Numbered from the stretch's first letter, positions 1 through 6,493 are shown. The stretch: 6,850 nt of DNA from Bdellovibrionales bacterium (GCA_020435185.1 JAGRAA010000247.1:1-6850), one strand, 5' to 3'. Numbers and translations are program-made. Notes: generated from the sequence alone by a model not told the origin.

Positions 1-2
1 GC

Positions 3-30
3 AAGGTGAATAGGGAACTGTTACCTTTTA
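3..30 (+). terminator. Possible plus-strand terminator at the left edge
   Basis: AAGGTGA (3-9) can pair with TTACCTT (21-27), seven pairs including one G-U, around an 11-base loop. The 3' arm ends in a short T run. The structure works better as plus-strand RNA than as minus-strand RNA, where the wobble becomes an A-C mismatch. It could end a plus-strand gene to the left that converges on the hydroxylase. The stem is weak and the upstream context is missing, so this is tentative. Confidence 0.2.
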
Positions 31-1776
31 AATTATCTCTACACCGCGACAGATTAGGTTTTTCAACCTCTCTGTTTGGGAGCCTAATCTCTTTAAATGC
101 TCTGTCAATTTAGACTCTAATTGAGAATCCGACACTTTGTTGCTTTTAATAATTTCTAAAATTTCAAGGCTCAATAACCAATCCTCAGGAAAATAGTCTT
201 TTACCTCTTTGGCCAAAATATTTAAGCTTACCACATCATCCTCTGTAATAGCACCCGACTCACGAAGAGACCTCACTTGAGAATACATTTCATTCAACTT
301 TTCATTTTCAGTAGTTTGATTCGTTAAATGAGGTTTCACTCGAACGGCATATTGATGAGTCGCTCTAAGATACTGCCCTCTATCGGAGGCACCACCAAAA
401 ACCGACTCCACTCTAGCCCCACAGGCCATATCAAAAGGTCCCCATTCTGGGTTGAAATAAAGATGGGCACCATCACTGATTTTACAGTCCTCAAAGGTGA
501 AGATAAGATTTTTACCATTTAATGAAGTTTTGTTTTTCAAAACTCCTTCAAGAACAACACCTGAAGTAAACTTCATACTCCCTTTACTTTCACCCTTAAA
601 CCCCAATTGATTGAGCTGACTCTCCGTTAAATCGCTAGCCTCCACTAGAAAGGGCTCGATGACCCCTAATGGAGTACCATACCCTTGGGAGTGATAATCT
701 GCACCCTGACCCTCTATTTGATGATCCTTATACGACAACTGCGTCGGTCCACTAAACTGCAAGTATGATATACTCCCGTCCTTACCCATGATATATTTAC
801 TTAAACACCCGCTGATTTGAACACCCGTATCTAGTTCAACGGTGTTTACTGTCTCGGCTCTCATAGCCACTTTTAATGCGTATTCTCCTCCCCGTCGGTA
901 AGCCATTTTTTCAGCCAATTGATCAATAACGTCCTCAAGCTCCTTAAAGTCTTCAGTATAAAAAAGCTGAGGTTGCGGTTTTGTAATATCATAATCTACA
1001 TTCACACAATCTATTGTCAGAGGAATCTTACGTACATTCTGATCGAGAAGGCAATTGTAGCCTTCGCTGACCGAGGAAAGTAATCCAGCTCCATAAATAA
1101 GATACTGATCATCTTTTTTAAACAAACCATATTCAATAGACCACCAGCCTAATCGGCTCAGCATACTCGCTTCACTCACATACTGAACGCTCTCCACGGC
1201 CTTATCTAACCTTACCTGAGCCTTATCTATGTCTTGAGCAGAACTCTTAGGAGACTCCTTTACCTCAGAGAGATGCTTAATGGCTTCATAAACCTCTAAA
1301 TCTTCTTTAGCAAAAATTGCTCGGCGGCTGATTTCACCAAATTTATGTAGGTAACTCGCATAATGAGGGTCAGCAATAATAGGAGCGTGTCCTGCTGCCT
1401 CATGAACTATATCTGGAGTAGGAGTATAATCAATATTTTCTAACTTTCTCATATCGCATGCGATGGGCATAATACTTAAAGACAAAAATTCTAAGAAAAT
1501 AGACGGCGGGATAAAGCCCGTAACTGGAACTGCTCTCCAACCGAAACGCTCCAATTTTTTATCCATATCACTAATTCTAGGAATTTCTTCTATAGAAATC
1601 CCTGTTTCCATTAAACCATTTAAATACTTTTCATGGGCATGTTGCGAATAGTGCTGCTTTGAAAGCCTCATTATAAATCGCCAAGAGGCCTGATCAATAG
1701 GTGTATACAGGTCATAGTCTTGCGTGGCTACATATTGCTCTAAGTAATCTGGTATTTCTTTTATGGCATTGGTCAT
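28..1776 (-). CDS. Aromatic amino acid hydroxylase (phenylalanine 4-monooxygenase-like) with C-terminal extension
   Basis: Likely a non-haem iron, tetrahydropterin-dependent hydroxylase converting phenylalanine to tyrosine in the cytoplasm. The catalytic domain spans about residues 20-290. The family signature PDIVHEAAGH gives iron ligands His125 and His130, and WWSIEYGL supplies Glu215. GFIPP (88-92) and GLLSSVSEGYNCL (231-243) are also family hallmarks. There is no N-terminal ACT regulatory domain. Minimal bacterial PhhA enzymes have roughly 260-300 residues; this one has 582. About 45 extra, charged, helix-prone residues lie between His130 and Glu215, and residues about 305-480 look beta-rich, followed by a helical tail. 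From memory, Bacillus cereus-type enzymes are similarly long, so this is probably an established long subfamily. The ATG start has no strong Shine-Dalgarno; a GGAG lies too far upstream. No pterin-carbinolamine dehydratase gene is nearby. Tyrosine or tryptophan as substrate cannot be excluded. Confidence 0.93.
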   Translation of the reverse strand: MTNAIKEIPDYLEQYVATQDYDLYTPIDQASWRFIMRLSKQHYSQHAHEKYLNGLMETGISIEEIPRISDMDKKLERFGWRAVPVTGFIPPSIFLEFLSLSIMPIACDMRKLENIDYTPTPDIVHEAAGHAPIIADPHYASYLHKFGEISRRAIFAKEDLEVYEAIKHLSEVKESPKSSAQDIDKAQVRLDKAVESVQYVSEASMLSRLGWWSIEYGLFKKDDQYLIYGAGLLSSVSEGYNCLLDQNVRKIPLTIDCVNVDYDITKPQPQLFYTEDFKELEDVIDQLAEKMAYRRGGEYALKVAMRAETVNTVELDTGVQISGCLSKYIMGKDGSISYLQFSGPTQLSYKDHQIEGQGADYHSQGYGTPLGVIEPFLVEASDLTESQLNQLGFKGESKGSMKFTSGVVLEGVLKNKTSLNGKNLIFTFEDCKISDGAHLYFNPEWGPFDMACGARVESVFGGASDRGQYLRATHQYAVRVKPHLTNQTTENEKLNEMYSQVRSLRESGAITEDDVVSLNILAKEVKDYFPEDWLLSLEILEIIKSNKVSDSQLESKLTEHLKRLGSQTERLKNLICRGVEII

Positions 1777-1800
1777 AATTTGCGAATCTTACCGTCTCCA

Positions 1801-1831
1801 TTTTAAAAAATCCATGCTTTAATGGATTCTT
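1801..1831 (-). terminator. Intrinsic-terminator-like hairpin between transglycosylase and hydroxylase genes
   Basis: Read on the minus strand, AATCCAT (1822-1828) pairs with ATGGATT (1809-1815) around a six-base loop and runs straight into a T6 tract, then A-rich sequence. It lies about 80 bases after the transglycosylase stop and just before the hydroxylase start. The stem is seven pairs with only two G-C, so termination may be partial. The 5' arm can also pair with a segment further upstream in the transcript (see findings). Confidence 0.5.
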
Positions 1832-1878
1832 ATTTTTATGGAATCCCGCACCAAGCGTCGACGACGAAATATCGATGA

Positions 1879-1906
1879 ATTTTGAGCTTTAGGATAGACT
1901 CAAAAT
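1879..1906 (-). repeat. Inverted repeat just after the transglycosylase stop
   Basis: ATTTTGAG (1879-1886) and CTCAAAAT (1899-1906) are perfect 8-base inverted arms around a 12-base spacer, 5 bases past the transglycosylase stop codon. In minus-strand RNA this makes a stem-loop with no following T run, so it is more likely a 3'-end stabilising hairpin than a terminator, if it does anything. Eight A-T-rich pairs can arise by chance. Confidence 0.3.
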
Positions 1907-1910
1907 GCTT

Positions 1911-3290
1911 TTAAGCTCCCGTAGCCTTTAATTGACAATAAGACTTAGGCTTTAAACGTTCGTACAAAAACTTTTTATTTTCTTCATTGGTCATAAATCC
2001 TTTAATATATTGAGTCGCTAAGACTTCGTCCAAAACGTCCTCCATATTTGCCAAACATTTTTGTCCTTGTAACGTATAAGCAAAAACCTTATCTCCTAAT
2101 TCTAAATTAAAATATAAAGTCGGTTCTCCGCCATTTAACTTATAAGGAGCTTCAAAAAGATCGGGGTTTTCTTTTATTTTATCATTAAAAATTTGATTCA
2201 TATTTTGATAAAATTGACTCACAAAATTTATATATTTTTTAGCGTGGCTAACATTATACCTTGCCAATGCCGTCGGGTAGGATGAATATCTTCCCAAAAG
2301 CAATTTAAACTGAATCGCTCCATATATCAGATACCTATCTGGATCTTTAGCCAACCATTTTTTTTGTCGACTAATATATCTCCATTTTCTTCCATCTTTA
2401 ATATTTTCATTTACATACCCTGTTACACCAACAGGAATCTTAGAGGTCGGATCCTCCCAAACGTTAACCCATTGTTTATTTGAGCCAAGATAACAAGAGA
2501 TATAGTTTTCAAAAACCTCTTTTGCTCCTTTACCTCGAAAAGGATAAGGCGAGGCTTTATCTAGAATTCCTAATTGTTCATTCACTTCCATAAAAGCGGC
2601 ACTCGTCAGTTGAGTGAATCCTACAGCTTTCCCGTCACTTACTACATGAGTAGAAAACTTAGACTCTTGTTGAATAAGACCAGAAAACACAAACGGATCA
2701 ATACCAAAACAAAACGACAGTTTAGTTATTTTTTCAGGAAGATCTGTTTTTGCAAAAGTAAATCCTTGCCCATTTAATTGACCATTCACTCCGCTATAAA
2801 ACTCAGATCTTTTATCTTTAGTTTCAGAGTTTTTCTGAATATAATCATAGACCATATCTCTGATCGGCTCTAACTCCCAAGGCAATTTATCTAAAGGCTT
2901 ATTCCTCACAGAGTCTAAGGCTCCATAGATAGATCTCACTGTTCTTCCAAACTTTGTGTTGGGCAAATAAAAGTCAGGATCATCTATGGATTCTTCGTCA
3001 ATAATGGTTCCTGTTTTATTTAACTTCCACTCAAAGGGATTGACAGACTCGTTAACCTTTATAATCGCTCCTTTGAAAATATCTTCATCATCAAATAAAT
3101 AGGTCAATAACGGATAAACCGCACCTTGCTGATTCATAGGCCTACGCAGCTCATGTTCACTATAAATTTCTTCAGCAGTTCCCACCTGACTCACTAAAAT
3201 GGCCATTAGCGCCGCAAACAACGTGACCACTTTAAAAACACTCTCAATAAACCCCACACGCTCTCCTCTAGTGAGAAAAAGACTTCTCAT
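1911..3290 (-). CDS. Exported lytic transglycosylase, SLT domain
   Basis: Probable murein lytic transglycosylase cleaving the MurNAc-GlcNAc bond of peptidoglycan in the periplasm. A hydrophobic segment (about 18-36) ending VGTA before acidic residues looks like a signal peptide cleaved near residue 39. Residues about 40-185 are an unrecognised N-terminal region. The SLT domain follows: LIQQESKF with catalytic Glu209, GFTQLTSAAF (224-233) matching the family GLMQLMP motif, and ALARYNVSHA (341-350) matching the AYNAG motif. About 80 residues separate GFTQL from the next conserved helix, far more than the usual 20 or so, so the domain carries an insertion. The tail from 375 is unassigned. The ATG has AGAGGA four bases upstream (3295-3300). 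An in-frame GTG at 3257 has an equally good AGGAG and would give a more compact signal peptide, so the true start is ambiguous. Cys194, Cys266, Cys412 and Cys452 could form disulfides. Confidence 0.85.
   Translation of the reverse strand: MRSLFLTRGERVGFIESVFKVVTLFAALMAILVSQVGTAEEIYSEHELRRPMNQQGAVYPLLTYLFDDEDIFKGAIIKVNESVNPFEWKLNKTGTIIDEESIDDPDFYLPNTKFGRTVRSIYGALDSVRNKPLDKLPWELEPIRDMVYDYIQKNSETKDKRSEFYSGVNGQLNGQGFTFAKTDLPEKITKLSFCFGIDPFVFSGLIQQESKFSTHVVSDGKAVGFTQLTSAAFMEVNEQLGILDKASPYPFRGKGAKEVFENYISCYLGSNKQWVNVWEDPTSKIPVGVTGYVNENIKDGRKWRYISRQKKWLAKDPDRYLIYGAIQFKLLLGRYSSYPTALARYNVSHAKKYINFVSQFYQNMNQIFNDKIKENPDLFEAPYKLNGGEPTLYFNLELGDKVFAYTLQGQKCLANMEDVLDEVLATQYIKGFMTNEENKKFLYERLKPKSYCQLKATGA
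3263..3267 (-). promoter_or_regulatory. Internal Shine-Dalgarno supporting an alternative GTG start of the transglycosylase
   Basis: On the minus strand AGGAG sits five bases before an in-frame GTG (3255-3257). Starting there removes eleven residues, including three arginines, and leaves a standard-length signal peptide. The upstream ATG at 3290 also has a good site (AGAGGA, 3295-3300), so either or both may be used. Confidence 0.4.
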
Positions 3291-3334
3291 ACATTCCTCT
3301 GTATTTTTTTTCTCACCGTCTATTTCCTAAGCAT

Positions 3335-3340
3335 TTTATA
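3335..3340 (-). promoter_or_regulatory. Possible -10 element for the transglycosylase gene
   Basis: Minus-strand TATAAA, within TATAAAAT, matches five of six positions of the sigma-70 -10 consensus and lies 45 bases before the ATG. The expected -35 position is occupied by GAGGAG, one arm of the inverted repeat at 3358-3377, not by a TTGACA-like hexamer. If real, the promoter may need an activator or be controlled at that repeat. Confidence 0.3.
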
Positions 3341-3357
3341 GACCAATTTGTATTAAA

Positions 3358-3377
3358 CTCCTCTTCGAAATGAGGAG
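3358..3377. repeat. Inverted repeat in the divergent intergenic region
   Basis: CTCCTC (3358-3363) and GAGGAG (3372-3377) are perfect inverted arms around eight bases that contain the palindrome TTCGAA. It lies between two divergently transcribed genes for exported proteins, 68 bases from the transglycosylase start and about 142 from the KOW-like protein start. It could be an operator for either gene or a hairpin in a transcript; a short T run follows on the minus strand. Confidence 0.4.
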
Positions 3378-3508
3378 AAATTCATTGTAGTTCTTTTAAT
3401 TTTACCCCCTACAAAGTGCCCTTTTTTGTCATATTGTCGAGTAATTAACGAGCAAAAAGCAGAGAGGTTCGATAGGATAGGCCCTCAATTTGCAAATAAA
3501 TAATCGCC

Positions 3509-3514
3509 AAGGAG
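3509..3514 (+). promoter_or_regulatory. Shine-Dalgarno fixing the TTG start at 3520
   Basis: AAGGAG lies five bases before TTG at 3520-3522. The longer in-frame reading from TTG at 3490 has no comparable site and would put ten polar residues ahead of the MKKS signal peptide start, so 3520 is preferred. Confidence 0.75.
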
Positions 3515-3519
3515 ACCCT

Positions 3520-4821
3520 TTGAAAAAAAGCCTATTCTATGTCACATGTATGTCCTTATTTTTGAGTTTTATCCCTCTTAAAGGATTTTCTCAAAGCTGT
3601 GAAGGTGTATTAAACGCATTATCCCACCCAAACATCAAACAAAGCATGACCGACAAAGCTCTGATGAGTCCCCTTGGAAAAATACTTAGGTCTGCCAGCA
3701 ACGGATACAATCAAAGGCTTTCTCGCCGATTTGTCATTTTAAAAACTGGCCTTACAAAACGAGTTCTTTTAGATCGCCAAACTGGAATTCGATTTTTTCC
3801 TGTCGGTGACAAAATAGTTGTTAGCCTAGTGCACTCGAATAAAAATATTTACTTACAAAAAACATATGACTCTCCTTTTTTGTCAACACTCAATGGATTA
3901 AATAAAACTCAGACGGATATTGTCGCAAAAGAACGGCTTGTCGAATTTATTGATCATACAGTTTCCAAAGACTTTTTTGCTTCGTTACACGAAAAATTAA
4001 ATGCAGACGTGTTGGAAAAAAGCCTTAATCTTGGAAAAAATTTATTTTTGATTCCGGGCCAGAAAAGCAACGGCTCTCTGGCCTATTTTAACATAGAAGG
4101 GATCTTTCCTTATACCGCCCGAAGATTTGTGATGAGAAATGTTGTAGACGGAGGTGTGCTTTATTCTTACCTCTCTTTTGGTCCACATTATATGGATACA
4201 ATGGTCTGGCAAACTCCTCTCTACGAATTAATTGATGCCACAGGCGGGTTTTCAAAATTAACAAAAGTTAATGAAATCGTAAATTGGATCGATCTCGTTG
4301 ACTCTCATGGAAGAAACCCTTCTCCTCTATTGGCTGAAAAACACCAGGTCTTGGTCAATTCAATGAGGCATCAGTCTCTACTCCATAAAATATTTCTAAA
4401 TAAAGATGATCTTTTTCCGCTGGAAATTCTTCCCAATGAAAGAGTGATCATCCTAAATGGAGAATATAAAGGCCAGATGGGGGTTGTTAAAAGAAAGCCC
4501 TCTAATAATAGAATCGCGGTCACCGTGAAAGATATGATCCTTCTTTTACCACTTCAATCTGTTGTTCCCCTACTTAAACCAGAGATTCCTATTTCCTTAA
4601 ACCCTATAACTGGGCTTCCCATTGATTTCAAGGCTGGTGATCATGTTGTACAAATTACCACCCAACAAGAATTTATAATAAAAAGAATCCACGCAGAGTA
4701 CGGGTTCAACCCCTCTCATGGGTATTATAAAACTGTCATAATAGCACCAGTTGGGTTTGGCGAAGAGATCATCATTGACACCTCTCAACTCAGACCAAAA
4801 AGCTACCAAATAGTGCCATAA
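3520..4821 (+). CDS. Exported protein of unknown function with KOW/SH3-like C-terminal region
   Basis: I do not recognise the overall 433-residue protein. The N-terminus is a classical signal peptide: MKKS, a hydrophobic core to about residue 20, and likely cleavage near FSQ/S. The Cys at 27 lacks a proper lipobox, so a lipoprotein is unlikely. Residues 30-300 are mixed alpha/beta with no motif I can name. Residues about 304-350 resemble a KOW/SH3-like barrel: PNERVIILNGEYKGQMGVV matches the KOW pattern of a valine-rich strand, G-x-(Y/F)-K-G-x-x-G-x-V, then a strand-rich stretch. A second possible barrel begins at GDHVVQI (373-379) and ends near 425. KOW folds usually serve in transcription or ribosomes, so their presence in an exported protein is odd; an SH3b-like wall- or protein-binding role is one alternative. 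TTG start with a good Shine-Dalgarno. It precedes the protease by 90 bases. Confidence 0.8.
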   Translation: MKKSLFYVTCMSLFLSFIPLKGFSQSCEGVLNALSHPNIKQSMTDKALMSPLGKILRSASNGYNQRLSRRFVILKTGLTKRVLLDRQTGIRFFPVGDKIVVSLVHSNKNIYLQKTYDSPFLSTLNGLNKTQTDIVAKERLVEFIDHTVSKDFFASLHEKLNADVLEKSLNLGKNLFLIPGQKSNGSLAYFNIEGIFPYTARRFVMRNVVDGGVLYSYLSFGPHYMDTMVWQTPLYELIDATGGFSKLTKVNEIVNWIDLVDSHGRNPSPLLAEKHQVLVNSMRHQSLLHKIFLNKDDLFPLEILPNERVIILNGEYKGQMGVVKRKPSNNRIAVTVKDMILLLPLQSVVPLLKPEIPISLNPITGLPIDFKAGDHVVQITTQQEFIIKRIHAEYGFNPSHGYYKTVIIAPVGFGEEIIIDTSQLRPKSYQIVP

Positions 4822-4845
4822 AATTACCTGTTTATCAAAATTTCG

Positions 4846-4874
4846 TTGTCCAATCTTCCCTAAGCATCTAGAAC
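4846..4874 (+). promoter_or_regulatory. Possible sigma-70-type promoter for the serine protease
   Basis: TTGTCC (4846-4851) and TAGAAC (4869-4874) each match four of six consensus bases and are separated by an ideal 17 bases. They lie in the 90-base gap before the protease. No terminator hairpin was seen between the preceding gene and this site, so read-through from the KOW-like gene is also possible. Confidence 0.25.
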
Positions 4875-4901
4875 TATCAAGACACAAAAACTAAATCCTG
4901 G

Positions 4902-4906
4902 GGAGG
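4902..4906 (+). promoter_or_regulatory. Shine-Dalgarno fixing the TTG start at 4912
   Basis: GGAGG, within a longer G-rich run (4900-4907), lies five bases before TTG at 4912-4914. The resulting protein begins directly with a signal peptide, which supports the non-ATG start. Confidence 0.75.
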
Positions 4907-4911
4907 GTTTC

Positions 4912-5640
4912 TTGTCTCTGACAAAGATATTTCTAATGGTCATTTTTTTATTTTCTTCATTGGTCGCGAGAGCTGGTCTTGTAAACGGAGAAAGCCGGCG
5001 TTCTATGAGAGAGCTTCCCTCTCCACTACTCAAAAAACTGGCCCTTCAAGTTGGCTTTTTACACAATGATAAAAAATCTTGTAACGGAGTCTTGATAAAC
5101 TCTACCTGCCAAACCATGGCGTCGGCAATGCATTGCTCAGGAGTAGATTCTAGCGAGCATATGCAATCTTTTTCAGGAGTACGCTGGTCCCCTCACCCCT
5201 TTTCAGATAGAAGAGTACAAATCAACTATACTCTGACTTTTTTTTCTCTGAATTATTTTAATGAACAAGGTCGGTATGACTACGCAGAATACAAATCTGA
5301 TTACGGCCTCAATGCCTGTTTAGACGTTAAAATAGACTCCTCCGGAGCTTGTGATGGCCAAGTCTATATGATTGGATACACCGATCAATTTGGACCAACG
5401 AAAATTTTTGATACCTGCGAGACTTTAGATTTTTTTCCAGGAAGTGAAAAAACTGGATTAATCAAGCACACCTGCGATTCGACTCCCGGATCAAGTGGCA
5501 GCCCACTTTTTTGTTCTCATCTCGACGGCTCAGTCTCTCTTATTGGGATTAATATAAATGGTGGCGGGGATGAACATCTCGACAGCCAAGGCAACCTGGT
5601 TTCTACCCATAATTGGGCGGTTATACCCAGAAACTGGTAA
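4912..5640 (+). CDS. Secreted trypsin/V8-like serine protease
   Basis: Probable endopeptidase of the chymotrypsin fold acting in the periplasm or outside the cell. A signal peptide ends in ARA, with cleavage likely after residue 21. The catalytic triad is visible: His74 in SAMHCSG (matching the family TAAHC), Asp130 in KSDYGL (matching DxAL), and Ser195 in TPGSSGSPLF. GSSGSP instead of GDSGGP places it nearer glutamyl-endopeptidase/V8-like bacterial enzymes than trypsin, and the Asp that forms the zymogen salt bridge in chymotrypsin-type enzymes is replaced by Ser194. Eight cysteines (57, 66, 75, 136, 147, 169, 188, 201) suggest several disulfides and an oxidising destination. At 242 residues it is a bare protease domain with hardly any propeptide. 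Substrate specificity cannot be read safely. The metallohydrolase gene begins 5 bases after its stop. Confidence 0.87.
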   Translation: MSLTKIFLMVIFLFSSLVARAGLVNGESRRSMRELPSPLLKKLALQVGFLHNDKKSCNGVLINSTCQTMASAMHCSGVDSSEHMQSFSGVRWSPHPFSDRRVQINYTLTFFSLNYFNEQGRYDYAEYKSDYGLNACLDVKIDSSGACDGQVYMIGYTDQFGPTKIFDTCETLDFFPGSEKTGLIKHTCDSTPGSSGSPLFCSHLDGSVSLIGININGGGDEHLDSQGNLVSTHNWAVIPRNW

Positions 5641-5645
5641 TTCTC

Positions 5646-6371
5646 ATGCAAGAAGGTCCACTCTCTGCCCATGGGATTTCTTTTCATTTAAAAAGAAGAG
5701 CCTTTCAAAAAAGGCTCAGAATAAATATAAAATCAAATGGTGAGATATTAGTTTCTGCAAATAAAACTTATCCTTATTTTTTAATTAAACGTTTTTTACT
5801 AGAAAATAAGCCTTGGATCGAAAACTCTCTCTCTTCCATTGAAGAGAAGCGAAGAAATATTCCTACAAAAACTTTCCAGCTCGGAGAATCTTTTCTTTAT
5901 TTAGGCAAGCATCACCGACTCTCTCTCAATCCAATAATGCAACAAAAGACCAAAATATCCGTTCAGAAGGATAAATTCGAATTACTACTCGACTCCCCAA
6001 CTTTAAATCCAACCTCAGAAGAAATATACGACGCCCTTATTAAATTTTATAAAGACCAAGGTAGACTTATTCTTACGGAGCGAGTTCGGGCTATAGCCAC
6101 ACTTACAAAAATGTCTGTAAATAAAATAACCATTAGAGGTCAAAGATCACGATGGGGAAGTTGCAATATACAAAAAGACATTTCATTAAATTGGAAACTT
6201 ATTATTTCTCCAAAAAAATGTATAGACTACGTAGTTCTTCATGAACTTTGTCATACCGTTCATCACAATCACTCTAAACGGTTCTGGCAACTTGTGGAAA
6301 CCTATATGCCAGACTACCTCTCTGCTAAAAAATGGTTAGATGAAAACCACTTTGAATTTGAATTCCTATGA
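5646..6371 (+). CDS. YgjP-like zinc metallohydrolase (DUF45/M48-type)
   Basis: Member of the YgjP/DUF45 family of gluzincin-type zinc hydrolases; the physiological substrate is unknown in the family generally. From ATG 5646 it has 241 residues, usual for the family. The N-terminal part (11-60) shows the family pattern of basic strands then NGEILVSA and a conserved KPWIENSL. The core is near-canonical: RSRWGSCN (167-174), ISLNWKLIISP, then YVVLHELCH with zinc ligands His199 and His203 and catalytic Glu200, and NHSKRFW with likely third ligand His209, followed by MPDY and KKWLDEN. No signal peptide, so cytoplasmic. An in-frame TTG at 5613 would overlap the protease by 28 bases, but ATG 5646 gives the typical N-terminus. 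Neither start has a clear Shine-Dalgarno, which suggests translational coupling to the protease gene. Confidence 0.9.
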   Translation: MQEGPLSAHGISFHLKRRAFQKRLRINIKSNGEILVSANKTYPYFLIKRFLLENKPWIENSLSSIEEKRRNIPTKTFQLGESFLYLGKHHRLSLNPIMQQKTKISVQKDKFELLLDSPTLNPTSEEIYDALIKFYKDQGRLILTERVRAIATLTKMSVNKITIRGQRSRWGSCNIQKDISLNWKLIISPKKCIDYVVLHELCHTVHHNHSKRFWQLVETYMPDYLSAKKWLDENHFEFEFL

Positions 6372-6396
6372 GAAACTGCCTAATTTTTGTCATTTT

Positions 6397-6417
6397 ATTG
6401 TAACAATTTTTTTACAA
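6397..6417. repeat. A-T-rich inverted repeats after the metallohydrolase gene
   Basis: TTGTAA (6398-6403) and TTACAA (6412-6417) are inverted arms with a T-rich loop. Nested in the left half, ATTG-TAA-CAAT is followed by a run of seven T (6407-6413). Either could act as a weak terminator about 25 bases after the stop codon, but the stems are short and nearly all A-T. Confidence 0.25.
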
Positions 6418-6463
6418 CAATGCGCTAAATGAGCGAAAAGTATTAACAAACTTGTAATTCCAC

Positions 6464-6493
6464 TTGTCCATCTGGAATCCTTAATGATTTAAT
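6464..6493 (+). promoter_or_regulatory. Likely promoter of the TIGR02147 regulator
   Basis: TTGTCC (6464-6469) and TTTAAT (6488-6493) are separated by 18 bases; the second hexamer matches five of six -10 positions. Transcription would start near 6500, giving a leader of about 60 bases. The -10 falls inside the inverted repeat at 6476-6509, an arrangement that would suit repression. Confidence 0.4.

Noticed and set aside
1826..1854. Minus-strand promoter candidate TTGGTG-N17-AAGAAT before the hydroxylase
   Set aside because: Spacing is ideal but the hexamers match only three and four of six positions; too weak to call.
1856..1863. Perfect palindrome CGTCGACG within a GC-richer patch of the 1777-1910 gap
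   Set aside because: Only eight bases; expected by chance and no partner site or spacing suggests an operator.
3423..3432. Ten-base TTTTTGTCAT shared with 6384-6393 in another intergenic region, both followed by ATTGT
   Set aside because: T-rich and short, with no matching -10 at the right distance in either place; probably coincidence in AT-rich DNA.
3490..3519. Longer TTG start for the KOW-like protein
   Set aside because: It adds ten polar residues before a perfect MKKS signal peptide and lacks a Shine-Dalgarno; TTG 3520 has AAGGAG at five bases.
4597..4887. Minus-strand open frame of 96 codons opposite the end of the KOW-like gene
   Set aside because: It is antisense to a well-supported gene, has no recognisable motif and runs into the gap without a convincing start; a shadow frame.
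6423..6435. Small inverted repeat CGCT-AAATG-AGCG after the metallohydrolase gene
   Set aside because: Four-base arms and no T run on either strand; not a credible terminator.
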